NCBI RefSeq assembly: GCF_003610995.1
Contig: NZ_CP032543.1
Location: forward strand, 2,046,001 to 2,110,000
DNA: 64,000 bases
Source of the DNA: Streptomyces griseus subsp. griseus
GTDB taxonomy: Bacteria > Actinomycetota > Actinomycetes > Streptomycetales > Streptomycetaceae
Direction: 5' to 3'
The notes under the pieces are model-generated. The model was not told the origin of the DNA. It was given only the letters and a program-made list of their open reading frames with translations, and searched no databases. Made by a program: the position numbers and the translations under genes. Below, in pieces: positions 1 to 7,198 of this stretch (its first letter is position 1; each line of letters starts with the position of its first letter).

Positions 1-42
1 CCGCGACGCCCCCGCCCCGCCGCCGTGACGGACCATGGGGGC

Positions 43-501
43 ATGCAGATCCATATCGAGGCCTCAGCGCTCCCCGGCCGCAGCTGCGGGCCGGACTCCG
101 ACTTCCCCGGGTTCGAGAACATCCACGTCGGCATTCAGCGCAAGGACCGGCCCGACGAGCTGCTCGGTCTGCACCCCGGGGACGCGCCGGCCGCCTCCTG
201 GACCCTGGAGTGCACGGCGAAGGACACGGCGGACGGGGTCGAGGTCTCGGGGCCGTACATCCAGAACCGGCTGGGCGGGCGGTTCGTCTATCTGTCGTGG
301 GGGACCGTGGACGAGGCCGGGCTGTTCAGCATGTTCCGGCGCGCCAAACTGATGTTCAGCGACATCGAACCCGAGGTCCTTGAGGCCGCGGCGCGCTCCG
401 GGCACCTCACCGGGCGGCTGGCGCTGACCGACACCAAGGGGCAGCCGTTGTGCGCGCGGGTGCGGCCGCCGGTGATCTCCTGGAGTGCGACCACCCCCTG
501 A
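43..501 (+). CDS. DUF5990 family protein
   Basis: A small cytoplasmic protein of 152 residues that I recognise as DUF5990, an actinobacterial family of unknown function. It starts with an alternating hydrophobic strand (MQIHIEA) and has no signal peptide or membrane segment, which fits a compact beta-rich fold. An in-frame GTG lies 18 bases upstream, but the ATG at 43 gives the usual family N-terminus, so I chose it. The window begins just upstream, so its promoter and any operon partner cannot be judged. No catalytic motif is visible. Confidence 0.75.
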   Translation: MQIHIEASALPGRSCGPDSDFPGFENIHVGIQRKDRPDELLGLHPGDAPAASWTLECTAKDTADGVEVSGPYIQNRLGGRFVYLSWGTVDEAGLFSMFRRAKLMFSDIEPEVLEAAARSGHLTGRLALTDTKGQPLCARVRPPVISWSATTP

Positions 502-913
502 GGAGGACCGGTCGGGAAGACCTGTCGAGAGGGCTCACTCTGGGGGCCACTCGTCCGGATGCGACACCGCCCCCACTGGCCGGGGGGGGTAGGCCGGTGA
601 GGGCGGGTGCCGTGGGGGCGGGGATCCGTCCCGTGGGGGGATGTCTTTTCGTGTGCCCGGGCACCGGAAAGCCATACGTGTGACGTGGGTCACACTTCCC
701 TTTCGCGGCTCACCCGATCGGCACCCGGCCCGGCAGCACGGACCGAACGGCCCAGTCGCACCGCCGTGACCTGCGGTGATCTCCGGCACCAAGAGTGCCG
801 CGCCGGTCCGTACGGGTGAAAGCTGACCTGGCGTCAGAGGGCATGCGACGGCCACCGCCCGTTAGGTCAGGGGCAGGACACAACCGCTCGCGCCGTCTGC
901 CCGGAGGATCCCC
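502..913. other. Intergenic region with a Crp-like site
   Basis: No reading frame here has convincing coding character. The first part (about 560-640) is G-rich and low in complexity. The only clear signal is the perfect dyad at 678-695, listed separately. The last bases before the next gene contain a GGAGGA Shine-Dalgarno sequence. Confidence 0.5.
678..695. promoter_or_regulatory. Putative Crp/CRP-type binding site
   Basis: The 18-base sequence GTGTGACGTGGGTCACAC has perfect 7-base arms around a 4-base centre. It contains TGTGA-N6-TCACA, the classical CRP consensus, and also fits the GTG-N6-GNCAC pattern known for Streptomyces Crp. It lies about 220 bases upstream of the secreted protein gene at 914. 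Binding is inferred from the motif only. Confidence 0.55.
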
Positions 914-1459
914 ATGCGCAGTCCTGCCCGCCTCGTGACCGGTACCGCCACCGCCGCGGTCACCGTCATAGCGCTCGGTCTCACCGCCGCCCCGTCCGCG
1001 TACGCAGGCGATGACTTCGGCCGGCTGGAGATCACCCCCGCGACCGCTCCCCCCGGCGCCAAGGTCACCGTGAACACCACCGCCTGCGGCCCCAAGGGCT
1101 CGGGCATCGGTGACGCGAACTCCCTGGACGCCGGGGACTTCGAGGTCCGCACGGGAACGCACAAGGAGGTGCTCGTCGGCCAGTTCACCGTGCCGCACGA
1201 CACCCGGCCCGGCGTCTACGAGATCGTCGTCTCCTGCGACAACGGCAAGGACGCCGTCGGGGACCTCAAGGTGATCGGCGGCGGCAAGCACGACCGGCCC
1301 GACCACGACCGCCCGTCCGGCCATGTGCGGACCGGCGTCGGCGGCAGCGTGGAGCCGAACTCCACGCAGGTCGCCCTCGGCGTCGGCGTGATCGGCATGG
1401 CGGCCGTCGGCGGTCTGTGGCTGCTGCGCCGCCGGACCGAGTCCACCGAGGGCAGCTGA
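914..1459 (+). CDS. Secreted protein with C-terminal membrane anchor, next to sortase
   Basis: A 181-residue exported protein. Residues 1-31 form a Sec signal peptide ending in an AYA-G type cleavage site. The mature part is an Ig-like or CARDB-like beta domain with two cysteines (TTACG and VVSCDN) about 50 residues apart that could form a disulfide. A His/Asp/Gly-rich linker follows, then one hydrophobic segment (about 151-170) and a basic RRRTE tail. This is the layout of a wall- or membrane-anchored protein, and a class F sortase follows 138 bases downstream. However, no LPXTG or LAXTG pentapeptide precedes the last membrane segment, so substrate status is only inferred. An upstream GGAGGA supports the start. 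Confidence 0.75.
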   Translation: MRSPARLVTGTATAAVTVIALGLTAAPSAYAGDDFGRLEITPATAPPGAKVTVNTTACGPKGSGIGDANSLDAGDFEVRTGTHKEVLVGQFTVPHDTRPGVYEIVVSCDNGKDAVGDLKVIGGGKHDRPDHDRPSGHVRTGVGGSVEPNSTQVALGVGVIGMAAVGGLWLLRRRTESTEGS

Positions 1460-1509
1460 GGCCACCGGCCCACGGCCACCGGGGGAGCTCGCCGCTCCCT
1501 CGCACCGAC

Positions 1510-1543
1510 CGGGCCGGGCGCGTCCCCGAGCGCGCCCGGCCCG
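1510..1543 (+). terminator. Hairpin terminator between secreted protein and sortase genes
   Basis: Two perfect 13-base arms (1510-1522 and 1531-1543) enclose an 8-base loop. There is no U-tract, as is usual for Streptomyces terminators. Its position between the secreted protein and sortase genes suggests partial transcriptional separation of the pair. Confidence 0.6.
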
Positions 1544-1597
1544 CCTTCGATCCATCGCCTCCGATCCGAGACTCACCAGGCCTACGAGGACGACGAC

Positions 1598-2230
1598 GTG
1601 TCCCAGAGCGCGCAGAAAGCCAGGGGCTGGCTGGTGGGCATCGCCGTGCTGTGCGGTGTCTGGCTCGTCCAGAACGGCTCCGGCGACCTGCTGATCCCGC
1701 CGCAGCCCTCCAGCGCCCAGGCCTTCGCCGCCGGGCCCCAGCTCCAGCCCGGATCCCCGGTCGCCGAACCGCTGCACCCCTCCGACCCGGTCCGCATCCG
1801 CATCCCGAGCATCGAGGTGGACGCGCCGATGATGCGGCTGGGGCTCGGGGCCGGCGGCAGCCTGGACGTCCCGCCGGACGAGAACCGCAACCTCGCGGGC
1901 TGGTACGCCGACGGCGTCCCGCCCGGCGCCAAGGGCACGGCCATCGTCGCCGGGCATGTCGACAACGCCGAGGGGCCCTCCGTCTTCTACGCGCTCGGCG
2001 CCCTCACCAAGGGCACCCGCGTCGAGGTGGTCCGCGAGGACGGGCGCACCGCCGTCTTCTCGATCGACGCCATCGAGGTGTACGAGAACAAGGACTTCCC
2101 CGACCAGCGCGTCTACGGCGACTCCCCGCACGCCTCGCTGCGCCTGATCACCTGCGGCGGCGGGTTCTCCAAGGAGACCGGCTATCAGGGCAATGTGGTG
2201 GCCTACGCCCACCTCACCGACGTCCGCTGA
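1598..2230 (+). CDS. Class F sortase
   Basis: A membrane-anchored transpeptidase of 210 residues (GTG start, CGAGGA upstream). Residues about 10-27 are an N-terminal signal anchor, followed by a proline-rich stalk and the sortase barrel from about residue 65. The catalytic histidine is in IVAGHVDN and the catalytic cysteine in LRLITCGGG. The only arginine after the cysteine is the last residue of the protein; the loop where class F enzymes often carry a basic residue reads GFSKETG. It probably acts outside the membrane on surface proteins, and the adjacent anchored protein is the obvious candidate partner. The family is secure; the substrate is inferred. Confidence 0.88.
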   Translation: MSQSAQKARGWLVGIAVLCGVWLVQNGSGDLLIPPQPSSAQAFAAGPQLQPGSPVAEPLHPSDPVRIRIPSIEVDAPMMRLGLGAGGSLDVPPDENRNLAGWYADGVPPGAKGTAIVAGHVDNAEGPSVFYALGALTKGTRVEVVREDGRTAVFSIDAIEVYENKDFPDQRVYGDSPHASLRLITCGGGFSKETGYQGNVVAYAHLTDVR

Positions 2231-2268
2231 GCCCCTCCCCTGGTGCGCGGTGCCCCTGAGGCACGTCC

Positions 2269-3060
2269 CTACGCCGCCCACTGGTCGTAGCCCAGCTTCG
2301 CCACCAGCGAGAACACCACCGTCAGCAGCACCGCCCGGACGAAACCGCTCCCCCGGCTCAGCGCCATCCGCGCCCCCGCCATCGCGCCCGCCAGGTTGAA
2401 GACGGCCATCAGGGCGGCCAGCTGCCACAGGACGGTGCCCTGGTACGCGAACATCGCCAGCGCCCCCGCGTTCGTGCACACGTTGACGATCTTGGCGGTG
2501 GCCGACGCGGTCACCAGGTCCAGGTGGAGCACGGCGGTGAGGGCCAGGACCAGGAACGTGCCGGTGCCCGGCCCGAACAGGCCGTCGTAGAAGCCGATCC
2601 CGCCGCCGACCAGCACGATCGCGGTGACGATCCGGGCCCGGGTGACCGGGCGGGCGTCGGTCTCGCCCGCCGCCGCCGTGCCGAAGGACGGGCGCAGCAG
2701 GACGAAGGCGGCGACCCCGAGCAGCGCCACCATGATCACCGGGCGGAGCACCTCGCTGCTCATCCCGGCGGCGAAGAACGCCCCCGCCATCGACCCGGCC
2801 AGCGCCATCAGCCCCACCTGTACTGCCAGCCCCACCTGTACCGGGGCCCTCCGCACATAGGTGATCGCGGCGCCCGAGGTGCCGACGATCGCGACGGCCT
2901 TGTTGGTGCCGAGGACATGGGCGGCCGGTACGTGCGGCAGGCCCAGCAGCAGGGCGGGCAGGAGCAACAGCCCGCCGCCGCCCACCACCGCGTCGATCCA
3001 GCCTGCGGCGGCTGCGGCCAGGCAGAGGAGGACCAGGGTGGTGAGGGTGATGTCGGGCAT
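2269..3060 (-). CDS. Sulfite exporter TauE/SafE (TSUP) family permease
   Basis: A polytopic membrane protein of 263 residues with about eight hydrophobic helices. The two TSUP signature loops are visible: a glycine-rich VVGGGGLLLLP near residue 28 and GFYDGLFGPGTG near residue 150. The family exports small sulfur- or carbon-containing anions. The open frame extends upstream, but the ATG at 3060 immediately precedes the first helix, so I chose it. A near-perfect tandem 18-base repeat around 2812-2848 gives the internal duplication QVGLAV/QVGLMA. Substrate cannot be told from sequence. Confidence 0.85.
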   Translation of the reverse strand: MPDITLTTLVLLCLAAAAAGWIDAVVGGGGLLLLPALLLGLPHVPAAHVLGTNKAVAIVGTSGAAITYVRRAPVQVGLAVQVGLMALAGSMAGAFFAAGMSSEVLRPVIMVALLGVAAFVLLRPSFGTAAAGETDARPVTRARIVTAIVLVGGGIGFYDGLFGPGTGTFLVLALTAVLHLDLVTASATAKIVNVCTNAGALAMFAYQGTVLWQLAALMAVFNLAGAMAGARMALSRGSGFVRAVLLTVVFSLVAKLGYDQWAA

Positions 3061-3150
3061 GTCCTCGACACTAAGGTGCGGTCCGCCGGTGGCTTCCACG
3101 GGGTCCGTGGTCCGTACAACGGGCGCCCGTCGGCGGTTCTCACGACGGTC

Positions 3151-3654
3151 GTGGTCCGCACCAAGGGCTCGCCCACCCGGGGGGCCTTGCAGAGGCCGAC
3201 TCCGCCCGCCGGAGGTCCTCAGGGGCCTCACCGAGGCCGACTCCACCGCCGGTGGTGTGCGCAGAGGCGGCCCCGCGCCACCGCCGTTCCCGCCACCACC
3301 ACCACCACCGCCACCACCGCAGCCGCCCCCGCCGTCGTCCGGGTCGCCTGCGCCGGTGGCTGGCTCACCGCCCGCGAGCTGGACCGGCTGAGCACCGGGC
3401 GCGGTGTCGCGGTGCTGCTGCCGGACGGCGGGGAGGCGGCCCTGTTCAGGGACCGGTCGGGGGCGGTACGCGCGATCTCCGACCGGGACCCGTTCACCGG
3501 GGCGTACGTCCTCTCCCGGGGGCTGCTCGGCTCGGCGGACGGGCGGCCGTTCGTGGCGTCGCCCCTGCTGAAGCAGCGCTTCGGCCTGGCGACGGGGGTG
3601 TGCCTGGACGACGAGGAGGTCTCGGTGCCGGTGTACGCGGTGCGGCTGGAGTGA
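3151..3654 (+). CDS. nirD: NirD-like nitrite reductase small subunit (orphan; start uncertain)
   Basis: From about 3330 to the stop the translation matches the small subunit of assimilatory NAD(P)H nitrite reductase: GRGVAVLLPDGGEAALF, a DPFTGAYVLSRGLLG core, SPLLKQRF and CLDDEEVSVPVYAVRL. This is a Rieske-like fold that lacks cluster ligands, as NirD normally does. No ATG or GTG lies in frame between the GTG at 3151 and the conserved core, and the intervening codons are a low-complexity Thr/Ala tract from CCA/GCC repeats. I give 3151 as the outer limit; a missing base in the C-run near 3272 would instead connect a GTG at 3257. No nirB is next to it, so the gene may be vestigial. Confidence 0.6.
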   Translation: MVRTKGSPTRGALQRPTPPAGGPQGPHRGRLHRRWCAQRRPRATAVPATTTTTATTAAAPAVVRVACAGGWLTARELDRLSTGRGVAVLLPDGGEAALFRDRSGAVRAISDRDPFTGAYVLSRGLLGSADGRPFVASPLLKQRFGLATGVCLDDEEVSVPVYAVRLE

Positions 3655-3663
3655 CCCGGGCGT

Positions 3664-3689
3664 GCGGGCCGGGCGACGGTCCGGCCCGC
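3664..3689 (+). terminator. Hairpin terminator after nirD
   Basis: Perfect 9-base arms (3664-3672 and 3681-3689) with an 8-base loop lie ten bases after the nirD stop codon. Confidence 0.5.
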
Positions 3690-3704
3690 GCTCATCCCCC
3701 AGCC

Positions 3705-3737
3705 GTTCACCCAGTATTGACGCACCGTCAACTCCGT
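3705..3737. promoter_or_regulatory. Possible PHO box upstream of PhoX-like gene
   Basis: GTTCACCCAGT at 3705-3715 closely matches the 11-base direct-repeat unit bound by Streptomyces PhoP. The next two 11-base windows (3716-3726, 3727-3737) match weakly, about 4 of the 7 core positions each. The location about 75-105 bases upstream of a PhoX-type gene is what phosphate control would predict. PhoP binding is inferred. Confidence 0.4.
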
Positions 3738-3810
3738 ACTTCTACAGTCCTGACGCGCGACCCGCCGGTCCGTCCGGAGCGGCGGGCCCTCACTCATCCG
3801 TGGAGTGATC

Positions 3811-4977
3811 GTGGAACGTCGGACCTTCTTGCGCACAGCGGTGGTCGGCACCTCGGCGGCGGCCTTCGGCGGCACCCTGTGGCGCGGCGCAGCCTCCGCC
3901 GCACCCGCCCAGCCGGCCCCCGGCCCGTACGGCGCACTACAGGCGGCCAACGGCAACGGCATCCAGCTGCCGAGCGGCTTCACCAGCCGCATCATCGCCC
4001 GGTCGGGGCAGACCGTGTCAGCCACCTCCTACCGCTGGCACAGCGCCCCCGACGGCGGGGCGACCTACGCCGACGGCACGGGCTGGATCTACGTCTCCAA
4101 CGCCGAGGTCTCCTCCGGCAGCGGCGGCGGGGCGAGCGCCGTGCGGTTCAACTCCTCGGGCACGGTGACGTCCGCGTACCGGATCCTGTCGGGGACGAAC
4201 AACAACTGCGCGGGCGGCTCGACCCCGTGGAACACCTGGCTCTCCTGCGAGGAGGTCACCCGGGGGTACGTCTACGAGACCGACCCGTGGGGCGTGAAAG
4301 CGGCCGTGCAGCGGCCCGCGCTCGGCCGGTTCAAGCATGAGGCGGCAGCGGCGGACGCCGACCACGGCTACATCTACCTCACCGAGGACGAGACCGACGG
4401 CCGGTTCTACCGCTTCCGCCCCAACACCTGGGGCAACCTGTCCAGCGGCACGCTCCAGGTGCTGGTGGCGGGTACGGCCACCTCGGGCCCGGTGACCTGG
4501 GCCAACGTTCCGGACCCGGCCGCCTCCTCGTCCCAGACCCGCCACCAGGTCTCCGGCGCCAAGGTCTTCAACGGCGGCGAGGGCTGCTTCTACGCGGCGG
4601 GCACCTGCTGGTTCACCACCAAGGGCGACAACCGGGTGTGGGCGTACAACGCGAACACCTCGTCGATCTCCCTGACGTACGACGCCTCGCTGGTGACCGG
4701 CGGCTCGGCCCCGCTCACCGGTGTCGACAACGTCACCCGGGCCGGCTCCGGCGACCTCTACGTGGCGGAGGACGGCGGAAACATGGAGATCTGCCTGATC
4801 ACGCCGGACGACACGGTGGCCCCGTTCCTGCGGATCACCGGCCAGTCCGGTTCGGAGATCACCGGTCCGGCGTTCTCCCCGGACGGCAAGCGGCTCTACT
4901 TCTCCTCGCAGCGCGGCACCAGCGGCAGCTCGTCCGGCGGTATCACGTACGAGGTGACGGGCCCGTTCCGCAGCTGA
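3811..4977 (+). CDS. Tat-exported PhoX-like (DUF839) protein
   Basis: A 388-residue exported protein of the DUF839/PhoX family, which includes calcium-dependent alkaline phosphatases with a beta-propeller fold. The N-terminus is a twin-arginine signal (ERRTFLRTAVVG, then a hydrophobic stretch to an ASA site near residue 31). The mature part has propeller features such as WLSCEEV, KHEAAA, TEDETDGRFYRF and GGEGC. GTG at 3811 is preferred over GTG at 3805 because GGAG at 3802-3805 then sits at proper spacing. A possible PHO box lies upstream. It is shorter than classical PhoX, so phosphatase activity is an inference. Confidence 0.8.
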   Translation: MERRTFLRTAVVGTSAAAFGGTLWRGAASAAPAQPAPGPYGALQAANGNGIQLPSGFTSRIIARSGQTVSATSYRWHSAPDGGATYADGTGWIYVSNAEVSSGSGGGASAVRFNSSGTVTSAYRILSGTNNNCAGGSTPWNTWLSCEEVTRGYVYETDPWGVKAAVQRPALGRFKHEAAAADADHGYIYLTEDETDGRFYRFRPNTWGNLSSGTLQVLVAGTATSGPVTWANVPDPAASSSQTRHQVSGAKVFNGGEGCFYAAGTCWFTTKGDNRVWAYNANTSSISLTYDASLVTGGSAPLTGVDNVTRAGSGDLYVAEDGGNMEICLITPDDTVAPFLRITGQSGSEITGPAFSPDGKRLYFSSQRGTSGSSSGGITYEVTGPFRS

Positions 4978-5029
4978 CGCCCGGTGTGCGCCGGGGCTCC
5001 CCCGCCGGCCCCGGCGCACGCCCTCCGGC

Positions 5030-5440
5030 TCAGCCCTCGCCCTCGACGGCGGCCGGGTCCATCCAGATGACCTCCCAGATGTGGTGGTCGGGGTCCTGGA
5101 ACGAGCGGCCGTACATGAAGCCCATGTCCTGCGTCTCGCCCGCCGGGAACCCGCCGGCCGCCAGCGCCGCGTCGGCGAGTTCGTCGACCTTCTCGCGGCT
5201 GTCGGCGCTCAGGGCGAGGATGACCTCGGTCGTCGAGGAGGCGTCCGCGACGTCCTTCTTGGTGAATTCCTTGAAGCGCGGCTCCGTCAGCAGCATGGCG
5301 AAGATCGTGTCGCTGATGACCACACACGCGGTCCTGTCGTCGCTGAACTGCGGATTGATGGCATAGCCGAGCTTCTCGAAGAAACCCCTCGTGATCTCCA
5401 GGTCCTTCACCGGCAGATTCACGAAAATCATCTGAGCCAT
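5030..5440 (-). CDS. VOC (glyoxalase/extradiol dioxygenase fold) family protein
   Basis: A 136-residue soluble protein of the vicinal oxygen chelate superfamily. The first beta-alpha module is MIFVNLPVKDLEITRGFFEKLGY; the second ends in FMYGRSFQDPDHHIWEVIWMD, carrying the usual C-terminal metal-type residues (His, Glu). Such short proteins act as metal-dependent lyases or isomerases, or as resistance proteins. An AGAGG Shine-Dalgarno supports the ATG at 5440. The next gene upstream on the same strand is a DUF5937/ArsR-like regulator, 158 bases away, which may control it. Substrate unknown. Confidence 0.85.
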   Translation of the reverse strand: MAQMIFVNLPVKDLEITRGFFEKLGYAINPQFSDDRTACVVISDTIFAMLLTEPRFKEFTKKDVADASSTTEVILALSADSREKVDELADAALAAGGFPAGETQDMGFMYGRSFQDPDHHIWEVIWMDPAAVEGEG

Positions 5441-5598
5441 GGTCGTTGCCTCTTCCTGCGTCCCGTCGTGCGCCGCAGTGGTTCGTCCGGGGTCCGCCCG
5501 GGGTCCGTCCGGCGCTTTCGAAGGGGTAGACGGCGGGGCCGCCCGAAACTCATCGCCGTACACGCGACGGGTTTCGACCGCCTCCCGGCGGCGCCCTC

Positions 5599-6630
5599 TC
5601 AGGACAGCGCGAGCGGGGCGCCGCCCCGGAGCAGCGAGCCGCCCAGCGGGGTCAGCGTGTGGAGCACCGAGCTGCCGTGGCGCAGGGTGAGGACCAGGCC
5701 CGCCTCGCGCAGGACGGAGGCGTGCTGGCTCGCGGAGGCGAGCGACACCCCGGCGCGGCGGGCCAGTTCGCTGGTCGTGCAGCCGTTGCCTATGGACTGC
5801 AGGACGGCGGAGCGGGTGTGGCCGACGAGCCGGCCGAGCCAGGGTCCGGGCTCGGCGAACTCCGGGGCGCCGGTGTGGGTGACCGGGTAGACGAGGACGG
5901 GCGGGAGCGAGGGGTCGCGGTAGACGACGGGGGTGCTCCGGCAGAAGAACGAGGGCTGGAGCAGCAGTCCGCGCCCGTCGAGATACAGGTCGCGGTCGAC
6001 GGGGTAGTCCACCTCCAGCACGGGAGCCCGCCACCGGATCATCGGCGGCAGGGTGGCCAGCAGGCCGTCGGCCCCGCCGTCCAGGAGCGCCCTGCCGCGC
6101 ACCGCCCGGTCGGCCTCGACGGAGGCGCGGATGTGTGGCCAGTACGGCTCCACGGCGGCATCGTGGTAGCTGCGCAGGGCGCCGATGAGTCGGGCCAGCG
6201 GCTCGGCGCGGCCCTCGGAGAGCGCGGCGGGCAGGGCGGCCGTGATCCGCCCGGCGCCGGGGCCGCCGGGGCCCCGTCCGCCGCGCTGCCGCCGCCGCCC
6301 GGCCGCCATCAGGTCCAGCTCGCGGCGGATGCGGTCGGCGGGGGTGTCGCGCAGGGCCTCCATTCCGACGTCGAGTCCGAAAGGCTCGGCGCCTTCCTGC
6401 GACGGCGTCAGGAAATCCGGGAAATAGCCGCGGGGCGGGACGACCGCCGACAGCAGTTGCGCCTCACCATTCAACCGGGCTCGCGTTTCGGTCCGCCATT
6501 TCCCGAAGACCGTCGAAGCACGCCGGTCCCTCAGCCGGTGAAAACTGAGAATCGTTTCCCACATCGCGTCCGGTCTCGTGGCCATCCGCACCCGCGAAAG
6601 GTCCAGCCTGGACACATGGATACGCAGCAC
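5599..6630 (-). CDS. ArsR-like winged-helix regulator (DUF5937 domain)
   Basis: A 343-residue cytoplasmic transcription regulator. The N-terminal three quarters match DUF5937 (start LRIHVSRLDLSRVR, later LEVDYPVDRDLYLDGRGLLL and PSFFCRSTPVV). The last 80 residues form an ArsR-type winged helix (TTSELARRAGVSLASASQHASVLREAGLV). GTG at 6630 has GGGGGAG five bases upstream and gives the usual family N-terminus, although the open frame runs much further upstream. Its likely target is itself and the VOC gene downstream. The effector is not evident. Confidence 0.8.
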   Translation of the reverse strand: MLRIHVSRLDLSRVRMATRPDAMWETILSFHRLRDRRASTVFGKWRTETRARLNGEAQLLSAVVPPRGYFPDFLTPSQEGAEPFGLDVGMEALRDTPADRIRRELDLMAAGRRRQRGGRGPGGPGAGRITAALPAALSEGRAEPLARLIGALRSYHDAAVEPYWPHIRASVEADRAVRGRALLDGGADGLLATLPPMIRWRAPVLEVDYPVDRDLYLDGRGLLLQPSFFCRSTPVVYRDPSLPPVLVYPVTHTGAPEFAEPGPWLGRLVGHTRSAVLQSIGNGCTTSELARRAGVSLASASQHASVLREAGLVLTLRHGSSVLHTLTPLGGSLLRGGAPLALS

Positions 6631-6875
6631 CGCTCCCCCACCTTGTTGCATCCGCAATTGCCCCCACCGAAGGGTATGCGGACCGTCACAGGAGGTCACC
6701 ACGGGGTTTCGGCCAGAAGTGAAACGCCTCGCCCCGTTCCGCTTCACCCGAAAAGCTGTACGACGTCGGGTACGCATCCGGTGCCCGCCGGATGAGCACG
6801 TGAAGGCCGTGGGGGGCTTTGTGTGTTCGGCGGCGGCGGGCGACGGTGCGGCTCCGTACCCGACGGGGGTAAGCC

Positions 6876-6913
6876 GGGTGCGGTCCATGGGTGGGGATCC
6901 ATGGACCGCACCC
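6876..6913. repeat. 15-base perfect inverted repeat
   Basis: Perfect 15-base arms at 6876-6890 and 6899-6913 flank an 8-base centre. It lies about 250 bases upstream of the DUF5937 regulator start and about 285 bases past the ppdK stop, so it could be an operator or a second terminator. Each arm ends in CCATGG. Confidence 0.6.
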
Positions 6914-7069
6914 CGGTCCACCGGATGGCTACCCACACTTCTTTGCGCATTAAACGAAGCAATGTGGGCCAGGACACATCGGTGGCGCGCATTCCGCTCC
7001 GGGACCCACTCCGCTTCCGCTCCGGTTACGCTCGGAAGCGGCGGCCACCACATATTCCGCGGGCAGGAC

Positions 7070-7106
7070 GAAGCGGCGGCACCCCCGCACAGGGTGCCGC
7101 CGCTTC
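7070..7106 (-). terminator. ppdK hairpin terminator
   Basis: Perfect 15-base GC-rich arms (7070-7084 and 7092-7106) with a 7-base loop lie about 90 bases past the ppdK stop codon. Confidence 0.65.
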
Positions 7107-7198
7107 TCGGCTTCCGGAGATCTCACCAGGGTGGCGGGCCGGTGAGGGACCCAGCCCAATTCCCTTGGAAATAACCGGAGTTGGTCATACGTACCGCA

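Larger units (their letters stand above)
6631..7198. other. Intergenic region between ppdK and the DUF5937 regulator, rich in dyads
   Basis: This 568-base stretch lies upstream of the DUF5937 regulator and downstream of ppdK. Several open frames cross it, but none has codon bias, a start or a recognisable product. It holds two strong inverted repeats (6876-6913 and 7070-7106, listed separately). Confidence 0.5.

Noticed and set aside
914..1459. Canonical LPXTG or LAXTG sorting signal
   Set aside because: No such pentapeptide precedes the C-terminal membrane segment; only the general layout fits.
3300..3340. CCA/GCC repeat as a microsatellite regulatory element
   Set aside because: It more simply encodes the Thr/Ala-rich N-terminus of the NirD-like frame; short simple repeats are common in GC-rich DNA.
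6578..7174. Open frames crossing the ppdK-regulator gap
   Set aside because: No start signal, no codon bias and no recognisable protein; they cross two hairpins.
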